Assembly: GCA_023436825.1 (NCBI GenBank)
Contig: JAEZHS010000487.1
Span: 1 to 5,961, forward strand
From: Pseudomonadota bacterium
Lineage (GTDB): Bacteria > Pseudomonadota > Alphaproteobacteria > Reyranellales > Reyranellaceae
DNA: 5,961 nt
Reading direction: 5' to 3'
Part shown: positions 1-5,834 of the stretch, piece after piece
How positions within the stretch are numbered: the first letter of the stretch is position 1
Layout: every line of letters starts with the position of its first letter
Program-made: the position numbers and the translations under genes
Notes under the pieces: generated by a model
Told to the model about the DNA's origin: nothing
Database searches by the model: none
Seen by the model: only the letters and a program-made list of their open reading frames with translations

Positions 1-530
1 ACGTCAGGGTGCTCGAGCGATCGGAATGGCATCACATGGGCGTGCGCTTCCTGGGCTGCACACTTTGGTCGAACTACCGCCTCTTCGCGAACGAAGAAGC
101 CCGCGCCCGTGGGCTGAGCGATGCCACCCGCCTCATGTACGACTTCTCGGCCATCAAGGTCGCTCCGGATTTCGACGACGCCTTCACGCCGGCGGTGTCG
201 CAACTGCTCTTCGCCCAGTCGGTCGCCTGGCTGGACGAGTGCTTCGCCAGGCCGCACGCCGGCCCGACGGTCGTCGTGACGCACTTTGCCCCGACGCCGC
301 AAAGCATCAGCCCGCGATTCAGGGACTCGCCGATCAATGCGTCGTTCGTGTCCGACCTGACGGGCAGGATCGAACGGTGGCAGCCCGAGCTGTGGCTGCA
401 CGGCCATACCCACGACAGCTTCGACTATCGGATCGGCCGCACCCGCGTCGTCTGCAACGCGCGCGGTTACGTCAAGGACGGGCGCAGCGAGAACGGCCGG
501 TTCGACCCGGCATTCACCATCGATCTCTAA
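1..530 (+). CDS. Metallophosphoesterase (calcineurin-like), C-terminal part, 5' truncated by window
   Basis: This reading frame is open from base 3 and ends with TAA at 528-530. A GTG at base 9 could be read as a start, but it is almost certainly internal. The visible 173 residues hold only the second half of a calcineurin-like phosphoesterase: a strand with VRFLGCTLWSNYRLF, then VVVTHFAPTP (the metal-binding His of the fourth motif), then WLHGHTHDSFDY (the GHTH metal ligands). The first-half motifs of the family (DxH, GDxxD, GNHE) are absent and should lie just upstream of the window. The family uses a two-metal centre to hydrolyse phosphoesters. The substrate cannot be told from this fragment; the subgroup resembles small cytoplasmic proteins annotated only as metallophosphoesterase. 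No membrane segment is seen in the visible part. The gene converges on the glutamic peptidase gene with a 42-bp gap, so it is not in that operon. Family call is firm, function is not. Confidence -1.
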   Translation, partial: VRVLERSEWHHMGVRFLGCTLWSNYRLFANEEARARGLSDATRLMYDFSAIKVAPDFDDAFTPAVSQLLFAQSVAWLDECFARPHAGPTVVVTHFAPTPQSISPRFRDSPINASFVSDLTGRIERWQPELWLHGHTHDSFDYRIGRTRVVCNARGYVKDGRSENGRFDPAFTIDL

Positions 531-549
531 CCGTCGATTGCGCCATGAC

Positions 550-574
550 GATGCGTCGCGGCGCGTACCGCATC
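550..574. other. Weak stem-loop between convergent genes
   Basis: Only 42 bp (531-572) separate the stop codons of the metallophosphoesterase and the peptidase. GATGCG at 550-555 pairs with CGCATC at 569-574 around a 13-nt GC-rich loop, and the right arm enters the peptidase stop codon. There is no T tract on either side, so this is not a canonical intrinsic terminator. It could slow polymerases coming from either side, but that is a guess. Confidence -1.
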
Positions 575-1802
575 AATCCTGGTAGGCGATCGTTACCTTG
601 GCACCGTCGGCTTCGACCGGCTTGGCGACCACCGCCATCCTCGAGGGCTCCCGCCGATGCTCCATCATGCGCAGCTTCAGCGGCGTGCGGAAGTTCACCG
701 CCGACGTGATCGGCCCGGCAGCGATCGAGGCCACGACCATCGGATCGGGATCGGGTGCAAGGCTCGCCGCAAAGTCGTCGGCTCCGGCGCTGCCGAAGTC
801 CGGCAAGGGGAACAGCTCGCCCTCCTTGACGTTGCGGTTGGGGCTGTCGTGCAAGGCGGTCGGGCGTTCCAGGATCCACTCGGCGCTCGCGCCGGTGGCC
901 GGCACGCGCCGGCCGCCGTCGTCATCCGCCGGATCATTCGTCGGCGGCGGAGCGACCATCACCGGCATGCCGACGCCGTCGACGCGCAGGAAGAACTGCA
1001 CATTGTGCCGGTCGCCGGGATCGGGCTGATCCGGCGGCAGCAGCGTCACGCAGCAGTAGACCTTCTTGCCCGGCGCGATCGTGACGGCCGGGAAGACCAC
1101 CGGCGCCTGGATGGTGCGGCCGCGCAGCCACCATTGCCACCACGCGAAGTACTGCGGCAGCGGCGCCCCATAGCCATCGCGTTCGCCGGTGTCGCCGACC
1201 ACCTGGGTCGTGCCCATCTGGGGCATCGACTTCATCCAGCGCCTGAGCCCGTCGATCCCGATCCAGGTCGAACACACCCAAGGGCCGTCGCCATTGCCCG
1301 GATTCACCGCGGGAACGGTCCAGCTTGCGATCACCTGGTTGAAGCGGTTCCCATGGTTGGCGAAGATCGCCGCACCCGACCAGTTCCGGCTGGAGCCGAG
1401 GCGGCCGCGCGGAATCGCGCCCACGCGTGCCTGCGTCACATCATCGTCGCCCTGGTCGGCGGACAGGCGGGTCACGCCGACCGCCATGTCGGCGCGAAGC
1501 ATGTAGTCGCCCAAGGTCCCTTCCTCGAACGGCGGCATGATCTTCAGGCCTTGCGGGATCATTTCCAGCCACAGCTGCAGCGCGACCGGATCGGCCGGCC
1601 GCGGCGGCAGGCCGAACCGCAGGAAGTCGTCGACCTCGAGCGCGGGATCGAGCAGATCGAGATCTTCCGGGAGGGGGTCGAGCTTGCGGCGGAAGACGCG
1701 CGCATCGAGCTCGGTCACGAGCGGGGCGAACAGGGCATTCCCGATCGGCCGGTCCGCCGCCGGCAGGCTGCTCCCGGGCGGCGATTGCTGACCCATCGTC
1801 AT
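573..1802 (-). CDS. G1 family glutamic (eqolisin-like) peptidase, 409 aa
   Basis: Predicted acid-type glutamic endopeptidase. From the ATG at 1802 the eqolisin landmarks appear in family order: NWSG (140-143), W-T-V-P (161-164), WIGIDG (180-185), the PQMGT strand with Q195, the aromatic YFAWWQWW (218-225) and AEWILERP (307-314). By alignment from memory with scytalidoglutamic peptidase, Q195 corresponds to catalytic Gln53 and E312 to catalytic Glu136, so the dyad is intact. Q223 sits where that enzyme has Glu69, a one-base change (CAA for GAA). About 135 residues precede the catalytic domain, including a GLPPRP segment (64-69) that I have seen in related bacterial proteins; they may act as a propeptide. 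There is no hydrophobic signal peptide, which is odd for a family known mainly from secreted fungal enzymes. The start at 1802 is chosen because it overlaps the preceding stop as ATGA and has GGAG 7 nt upstream; the ATG at 1808 is too close to that motif. Family call fairly sure, activity unproven. Confidence -1.
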   Translation of the reverse strand: MTMGQQSPPGSSLPAADRPIGNALFAPLVTELDARVFRRKLDPLPEDLDLLDPALEVDDFLRFGLPPRPADPVALQLWLEMIPQGLKIMPPFEEGTLGDYMLRADMAVGVTRLSADQGDDDVTQARVGAIPRGRLGSSRNWSGAAIFANHGNRFNQVIASWTVPAVNPGNGDGPWVCSTWIGIDGLRRWMKSMPQMGTTQVVGDTGERDGYGAPLPQYFAWWQWWLRGRTIQAPVVFPAVTIAPGKKVYCCVTLLPPDQPDPGDRHNVQFFLRVDGVGMPVMVAPPPTNDPADDDGGRRVPATGASAEWILERPTALHDSPNRNVKEGELFPLPDFGSAGADDFAASLAPDPDPMVVASIAAGPITSAVNFRTPLKLRMMEHRREPSRMAVVAKPVEADGAKVTIAYQD

Positions 1803-3598
1803 GGCCATTCTCCGAGCGCATCCGCTACGATCGATTGGAAGCGTCGCTTGGTCGCCGTGCTGGGCGCCGGTGGAATGCTTTGCGGCACGGTGATCGGCAG
1901 TGCGTTCGACGACAGGACGTCGAACAGGCTTTGCGCAAGGTTCGCGCCCGCCTTGGAATCGCTTTCGAAATGCAGGCCGGCGATTTCGCGGTTCCGCGCG
2001 ATCCGGTCGGCCAGTTCGTCGATCACGTCGCCGAGCGCATCCCGGACAGTCCCCGTCGGCAACGCCTGCTTGACGCAAAGCGCCATGAGATGCGCCTGGG
2101 TCGAATGGCCACTCGGGTAGGCGGGATGGCCGGGAACCGGGAGCGGCGGCATCAGGCCTGGCGCGAGCTGGGACGGGCGGCGACGCTGGTACAGGCCCTT
2201 GAAATGCATCGAGCCATAGCAGCCGATCAACCCGCCGATCTGCAGCATCAGGCAAGTGTTGGGATGGGTGCGCGGCGAGATGCCGAGAGCCGCCATGAAG
2301 TAGCTGGAGAACGAGTCGGCCTGCGCGATGATCTCGCCCAGCGCATCGGGACGCTCATCCTCGGCGAGGCGGATGAGGGCCTTCAACTCGCGCTCGGGGA
2401 ACTTCGCCGCCTGCAGGTCGACGGTGATGGTGAAGGTGTCGCCGAGAGCGAAGGCGGTGGCGCCCTTGCGGATGGTCAGATAGAGCCCCTGCGCCACCAC
2501 GGCCTGCCCCGCGGCCAATGGAAAGGAAGTTCCGGGCGGGATGCCCGGGCCTGTGAAAGTGAACGTCCCGTCGCCGGCCGTGTTGCTGCACACCAGCGTA
2601 TAGACACCGGCCTGGGTGTCGGACCGGGTCGGCGAGATCGGGTCCATGACGCAGTTCCCCTTCCCCGCGACAGGCGCCGCGAACTGGGGACTGACACTGA
2701 CCGAAAACTTGCGCCCGGTTCGCAGCTTGTCCGGCTCGTCGAGCCAGAGCAGGCGCTCGACCAGGAGATCGAAGCCGTCTGTCCCGGCGAAAGCCGTTGT
2801 GCCTTGTATGAGCTTGAACTTCAGCTGGTTGTTGAATTGGGCAACCCCGCCGACCATGGGCACGGTCTGCACCGGGTTGCCATCGGGATCCTTCAACTGG
2901 AAGTTATTCGTCGGCGTGCGCCGCACCTGATAGGTGCCGACGTGGACGTCGCCGAGCATCGGCATGGCGGGATCGATGACGCAGGTGCCGTTGCCATTGT
3001 TGCCGGACCGCACGGTGACCGTGACGTTCATCGCCGTCACCTTGATGTCGAAGCCTTCGCCTTTCTTGAAGTCGGTCGCACCTTGGGAAACGGCGAATTT
3101 GAGCTCGTCCGCGAACGGTATGTTGACGCCCGGACCGGTCGCGAAGCTGGTGTCCACGACCACCCGCCCGCTGGGCGCGATCAGCCGCATCACCCCGGCG
3201 GTTGCCGTCGGCGCCTGCACGCATCGCACCTTGTAGGTGCCGACGCACGCGTCCGCCAGCGCCGGCGTCGCGACGTCCAGCGTGCAGGTCCCGACGGTCC
3301 CGCCCACGATGGTCGGGGCTGCCACCACGCGCAACGGTGGCCGCACATAGGGCAGCGTCGCCACCTGCGCAAAGTCGATCAGCATTCGCCACGCCGACCA
3401 TTCGCCGGCCCAGAACCTCTCGTCCCAGGACTGCAGAGGAGGGAAGAGGCGCTGCTGGGCGACCTTTCCCTCGGTTATGAACGGCAGGTCGACGCGATCG
3501 GGCAGCAAGCCGAAACCGCCACCGCCCGCGCGTCCGAGGGCGCCCACATTCCCTTCGTTGCCTTCGTTGCCTTCATTGCCTTCGTTGCTCGGTGCCAT
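1799..3598 (-). CDS. Vanadium haloperoxidase/PAP2-fold enzyme with three inserted phage-decoration-like repeats, 599 aa
   Basis: The C-terminal half (about 398-585) is a vanadium-dependent haloperoxidase/type 2 phosphatidic acid phosphatase helical domain. It holds K467-x6-R474-P475, P495-S496-G497-H498, and N536-R537-x5-H543-x3-D547, matching the family pattern KX6RP, PSGH and SRX5HX3D with only Ser to Asn at 536. These side chains bind vanadate, or phosphate in the phosphatases; H543 would be the covalent His ligand and H498 the acid/base. The enzyme would oxidise halides with peroxide or hydrolyse phosphate esters; sequence alone does not decide, though the soluble form without membrane helices favours haloperoxidase-like. 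An N-terminal stretch (about 33-93, with WSAWRMLIDFAQ) also looks like the haloperoxidase entry region. Between the two lie some 300 residues of three beta-rich repeats. The extreme N-terminus is low complexity (four Asn-Glu-Gly units, then a Gly-rich stretch), not a signal peptide. ATG 3598 is the first possible start after the upstream in-frame stop and has GGGGAG 6 nt before it. The stop overlaps the peptidase start. Confidence -1.
   Translation of the reverse strand: MAPSNEGNEGNEGNEGNVGALGRAGGGGFGLLPDRVDLPFITEGKVAQQRLFPPLQSWDERFWAGEWSAWRMLIDFAQVATLPYVRPPLRVVAAPTIVGGTVGTCTLDVATPALADACVGTYKVRCVQAPTATAGVMRLIAPSGRVVVDTSFATGPGVNIPFADELKFAVSQGATDFKKGEGFDIKVTAMNVTVTVRSGNNGNGTCVIDPAMPMLGDVHVGTYQVRRTPTNNFQLKDPDGNPVQTVPMVGGVAQFNNQLKFKLIQGTTAFAGTDGFDLLVERLLWLDEPDKLRTGRKFSVSVSPQFAAPVAGKGNCVMDPISPTRSDTQAGVYTLVCSNTAGDGTFTFTGPGIPPGTSFPLAAGQAVVAQGLYLTIRKGATAFALGDTFTITVDLQAAKFPERELKALIRLAEDERPDALGEIIAQADSFSSYFMAALGISPRTHPNTCLMLQIGGLIGCYGSMHFKGLYQRRRPSQLAPGLMPPLPVPGHPAYPSGHSTQAHLMALCVKQALPTGTVRDALGDVIDELADRIARNREIAGLHFESDSKAGANLAQSLFDVLSSNALPITVPQSIPPAPSTATKRRFQSIVADALGEWP
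1810..1813 (-). promoter_or_regulatory. Ribosome binding site of the G1 peptidase gene
   Basis: GGAG on the minus strand lies 7 nt before the ATG at 1802 and immediately before the ATG at 1808, so it favours 1802 as the start. It lies inside the end of the haloperoxidase-like gene. Together with the ATGA overlap (1802-1799) this indicates translational coupling of the two genes. Confidence -1.
2417..3304 (-). repeat. Three degenerate protein repeats resembling lambda-type head decoration domains
   Basis: Inside the haloperoxidase-like protein, residues about 99-188, 202-281 and 312-394 repeat one pattern: G-[TN]-C-x2-D, about 12 residues, G-[TV]-Y-x-[VL], a P-x-G turn (or GPG), then [LY]-x-[FI]-x4-G-[AT]-T-x-F-x3-[DEG]-x-F-[DT]-[IL]. 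Unit 1 ends GATDFKKGEGFDIKV, unit 2 GTTAFAGTDGFDLLV, unit 3 GATAFALGDTFTITV. The same GVYTL...GATxFxxGDxFTITV signature is familiar from lambda gpD-like head decoration and other phage structural proteins. The units are diverged in sequence, so duplication is not recent. A role in binding or oligomerisation is inferred from that resemblance only. Confidence -1.
3551..3586 (-). repeat. Four 9-bp in-frame tandem repeats encoding Asn-Glu-Gly
   Basis: Codons 5-16 of the haloperoxidase-like gene are four nearly identical 9-bp units (AAC/AAT GAA GGC/GGG), followed by a decayed fifth unit (AAT GTG GGC). Because the unit is a multiple of three, slippage would change the length of the N-terminal tail without breaking the frame. 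The tail is hydrophilic and probably disordered. Confidence -1.
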
Positions 3599-3604
3599 GT
3601 CGAT

Positions 3605-3610
3605 CTCCCC
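3605..3610 (-). promoter_or_regulatory. Ribosome binding site of the haloperoxidase-like gene
   Basis: GGGGAG on the minus strand lies 6 nt before the ATG at 3598, a strong Shine-Dalgarno match at good spacing. It supports that start, which is also the only start codon between the upstream in-frame stop and the conserved protein. Confidence -1.
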
Positions 3611-3635
3611 TTGGTCTCTGGAGGAAACGCGTACG

Positions 3636-3656
3636 CACCACCACCCACACCACCAC
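3636..3656 (-). repeat. GTGGTGGTG direct repeat in the cyclase-haloperoxidase gap
   Basis: Read on the minus strand, two perfect GTGGTGGTG units (3656-3648 and 3644-3636) flank TGG, right after the cyclase stop codon. The G doublets lie on the mRNA-like strand and could form a weak two-layer quadruplex or bind a protein; no function is shown. Confidence -1.
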
Positions 3657-3658
3657 TC

Positions 3659-5497
3659 TCAATCCGGCAGCCCGGCCTCACGCAGCCGAGCGACGACTCC
3701 GTCGAGCAAGGCGCCGCGAAACGGCGTGCGCTTCGCCCACGACAGGATCCGGAACCCGGGCTCGGCCGCGATAAGAGCCTTTGCGTGTTCGGCGGCCCGC
3801 TTGTTCTGGCCAAGCGCCACCAGGGCCGCGATCAGCACGCGCAGGTTCGACGAGAAGCGTGCGTTGCTTCGCAGCGCGCGCTCGCCCCACTCGACCGCCT
3901 GCTCATGGTTGCCGTTGATGTAGTGGGCCTGCGCCAGCATGCTCTCGTGCCGGAAGGCGAAGGGATCGCGCGGCGACAGCCGCAGTGCGCGCTCCGCCCG
4001 CAACACCGCGGCCGGGCCGTCGCCCATGTAGCCGCTGGTCGCGCTGGCGAAGGACCAGGCGAGCGGAAGGTTCGGCCCGGAGGCGAGTGCACGGTCCAGC
4101 AGGGCCGACGCGCCGGTGAAATCGTGATCCAGGAAGGACTTCATGTGGCCGCGGATCGCCAGCGCGAGGGCGAGGCCCTCGTCACGCTCCAAAGCAGCCT
4201 CCGAGCAGCGCACCGCGGCCGCATGGTCCACGCCGATATCGGACGACCAGCCCTGCCCGATCCGCAGGATATGCCAGTAGGCCGCATAGGCCCAGGCCGG
4301 AGCGTAGCCGGCATCCTCCGCGATCGCCTGCTGGAGCAGGCCGCGCGCCCGGTTGAAGTCGCTCTCCTGCAGCCGGAGCATCAGGTCGTTGCCACGCAGC
4401 AGCAGGTCGTAGGCGGTCAGGCTGTCCGCCGGCTTGCGACGCGCCCGCTGAAGCTCCCATTCCCGGATGTGCGGGGCGATGCTGCCGACCGCCTGGGCTG
4501 AAATCCGATCCTGGATCTCGAAGAGATCGGCAAGCTCGCCTTCATAGCGGTCTGTGCGGGCGACCGTGCCGGCTTCGGTCTCGCTCAGCTCCGTCTGGAT
4601 CCGCAGCCGGTTACCGGAGCGCCGCACGCTTCCGGACAACACGTAGCGGACCCCGAGGTCACGGCCGACGGCCCGCACGTCGGGCCGTTGGCCGGCATAG
4701 GCGACCGTCGAGCCCTGCGAGATCACCAGCAACTCGTCGAGCCCCGACAGCGTGTGTATGATCCCCTCGATCACGCCGCCCGCGAGATACGTGCTGTCAT
4801 TGTCGTTGCAGGCAGTGGCGACGGAGAACGGCAGAACGGCAATCGACGGCCGTTCCCGGCCGTGCGGGGAAATCGCGGTGGGTGCAGGCGGTGTGCCTTG
4901 CCGATGCATCACGAAGGCCTGGATGGGCCGGCTGAGATTCTTCGGGTAGAAGTCGCCGACGCTGACGACTGTCGCCGGGACCTCGCCGGCGATCGCCTCG
5001 GCGACGATGCCCGAAACCACGATGCCGCCCGGTTCAGCGTACTGCTGCAGCCGCGCCGCGACATTCACGCCGTCGCCGAAGACGTCGTGCTCCTCGATGA
5101 TGATGTCTGCGAGGTTGAGCCCCATCCGGAACAGGATCGCATCACCGGCGGGCCGGCCGCGGTTGGCGGCAGCCGTCTGCTCCTGGATCGCAAGGGCGCA
5201 GTGCGCGGCGCTGATCGCGCTCCTGAAGGTCGCAAGGAAGCCATCTCCGGTATGCTTGACCAACGTCCCCTCGTGCTGCGCGAGCATCGCCAGCACGATT
5301 TTCTGATTGATCCGCATCAAGCGGGTGTGGGTCTCCTCCTCGGCGCGCTCCATCAGTCGCGTATAGCCCGCGACATCCGCTGCCAGCACGGCCAGCAGGC
5401 CTCGACGAGGGGCCGGCGACGGAATCGCTGGCGCGCCTCTTGGCATGCGCCGCGGCGATCGTTTGCCGCGTGAGAGAACTCGGGCCACGATCAACAC
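3659..5497 (-). CDS. Class III adenylate cyclase with TolB-like domain and TPR repeats, 612 aa
   Basis: Predicted cytoplasmic ATP-to-cAMP cyclase with a sensory or scaffolding C-terminus. Residues about 33-198 are a class III catalytic domain: metal-binding D41 (LAADVAGYTRLM) and D85 (KHTGDGF), adenine-selecting K81 and D142 (VFGDGVN), and transition-state residues N145 and R149 (NVAARL). All expected active-site residues are present, and the Lys/Asp pair points to ATP rather than GTP. Residues about 216-345 (PSIAVLPF... RYVLSGSVRRSGNRLRIQTEL) match the TolB-like/FlgO-like domain that usually follows such cyclases, and about 370-600 hold helical TPR-type repeats. No membrane helix is seen, so the TolB-like part is cytoplasmic here. 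The start is uncertain: GTG at 5497 is the first possible after an in-frame TAG but has no clear ribosome binding site. ATG at 5446 (residue 18) is an alternative that keeps the whole catalytic domain and also lacks one. It is the first gene of the minus-strand unit and ends 60 bp before the haloperoxidase-like gene. Confidence -1.
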   Translation of the reverse strand: MLIVARVLSRGKRSPRRMPRGAPAIPSPAPRRGLLAVLAADVAGYTRLMERAEEETHTRLMRINQKIVLAMLAQHEGTLVKHTGDGFLATFRSAISAAHCALAIQEQTAAANRGRPAGDAILFRMGLNLADIIIEEHDVFGDGVNVAARLQQYAEPGGIVVSGIVAEAIAGEVPATVVSVGDFYPKNLSRPIQAFVMHRQGTPPAPTAISPHGRERPSIAVLPFSVATACNDNDSTYLAGGVIEGIIHTLSGLDELLVISQGSTVAYAGQRPDVRAVGRDLGVRYVLSGSVRRSGNRLRIQTELSETEAGTVARTDRYEGELADLFEIQDRISAQAVGSIAPHIREWELQRARRKPADSLTAYDLLLRGNDLMLRLQESDFNRARGLLQQAIAEDAGYAPAWAYAAYWHILRIGQGWSSDIGVDHAAAVRCSEAALERDEGLALALAIRGHMKSFLDHDFTGASALLDRALASGPNLPLAWSFASATSGYMGDGPAAVLRAERALRLSPRDPFAFRHESMLAQAHYINGNHEQAVEWGERALRSNARFSSNLRVLIAALVALGQNKRAAEHAKALIAAEPGFRILSWAKRTPFRGALLDGVVARLREAGLPD

Positions 5498-5701
5498 TTT
5501 AGCGGAAAGGGCCTATGCGCGAAACCAGCGCAGTGACTCGGCGTGATTGCGTGTCGGCCGTCTCACTGTGGACCTTGATGCGAGCAACGCCGCGGATGCG
5601 GCATGAACCTTGATATCATTGCGCGCTTCCTGCGGTTATCGATGAACGTGAAACCGACGCGAACCTCCGCGACTGATTCGCGCGTGGCAGGCGCTGCTGC
5701 C

Positions 5702-5724
5702 ATCAATTGCGCCACCGCAATGAT
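5702..5724. repeat. Hairpin-forming inverted repeat upstream of fdxA
   Basis: ATCAATTGCG (5702-5711) pairs with CGCAATGAT (5716-5724) around a four-base loop, giving nine base pairs with one bulged A. The right arm, read on the minus strand, is ATCATTGCG, and the same word occurs directly at 5615-5623. No T tract follows on either strand, so it is not a typical terminator. It could be an operator or an RNA hairpin in a leader, both unproven. Confidence -1.
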
Positions 5725-5795
5725 CCGGCGCAAAGCGGCGGCGATCCACGCACAAGTAACAGCTGTTCCTGATGGGCGTTCCCCGGAGTCCTTTT

Positions 5796-5805
5796 GGGGT
5801 ACCCC
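5796..5805. promoter_or_regulatory. Perfect 10-bp palindrome GGGGTACCCC, 29 bp before fdxA
   Basis: GGGGTACCCC is a perfect dyad, and a further CCCC at 5781-5784 could pair instead with its left arm. Its place just upstream of the fdxA ribosome binding site suits an operator or a leader RNA structure. A ten-base palindrome can arise by chance in DNA this GC-rich, so the regulatory reading is weak. Confidence -1.
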
Positions 5806-5825
5806 GTTCGTGGGTGCGGAGGGCC

Positions 5826-5830
5826 AGGAG
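5826..5830 (+). promoter_or_regulatory. Ribosome binding site of fdxA
   Basis: AGGAG lies 4 nt before the ATG at 5835, slightly close but a good match, and fixes the ferredoxin start. Confidence -1.
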
Positions 5831-5834
5831 CACA

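Larger units (their letters stand above)
5498..5834. other. Divergent intergenic region between the cyclase gene and fdxA
   Basis: No gene is supported in these 337 bases. Short frames on both strands lack a ribosome binding site and recognisable protein features. The region must hold the promoters for fdxA (plus) and for the cyclase unit (minus). The best promoter-like match is TTGATA (5610-5615), 18 nt, GGTTAT (5634-5639) on the plus strand, whose -10 half is poor, so it is not called. Two inverted repeats (5702-5724 and 5796-5805) are listed separately. The sequence is less GC-rich around 5600-5770 than in the flanking genes. Confidence -1.

Noticed and set aside
550..574. Bidirectional terminator between the convergent genes
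   Set aside because: The stem is only six pairs with a 13-nt loop and has no T tract on either strand, so it is kept only as a weak stem-loop.
657..2120. A 487-codon open frame on the plus strand opposite the peptidase gene
   Set aside because: Same reasoning: an antisense shadow of the G1 peptidase and the end of the haloperoxidase-like gene, with no family features.
1803..2255. Upstream extension of the peptidase frame to 2255 (560 aa)
   Set aside because: The extra 151 residues overlap the catalytic haloperoxidase region in another frame and are Arg/Ala/Pro-rich without features. The ATG at 1802 has a good ribosome binding site and the classic ATGA overlap.
1835..4501. An 888-codon open frame on the plus strand, antisense to the three-gene unit
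   Set aside because: It runs antisense across three genes with clear conserved motifs. Its translation is Arg/Gly/Ala/His-rich without any recognisable domain, as expected from the mirror frame of high-GC genes.
5515..5613. A 32-codon plus-strand frame in the intergenic region
   Set aside because: No convincing ribosome binding site and an Arg-rich composition without features; such short frames are expected by chance.
5610..5639. Sigma-70-like promoter TTGATA, 18 nt, GGTTAT for fdxA
   Set aside because: The -35 half is fair but the -10 half matches the consensus poorly, and it would leave a leader of nearly 190 nt; not strong enough to call.
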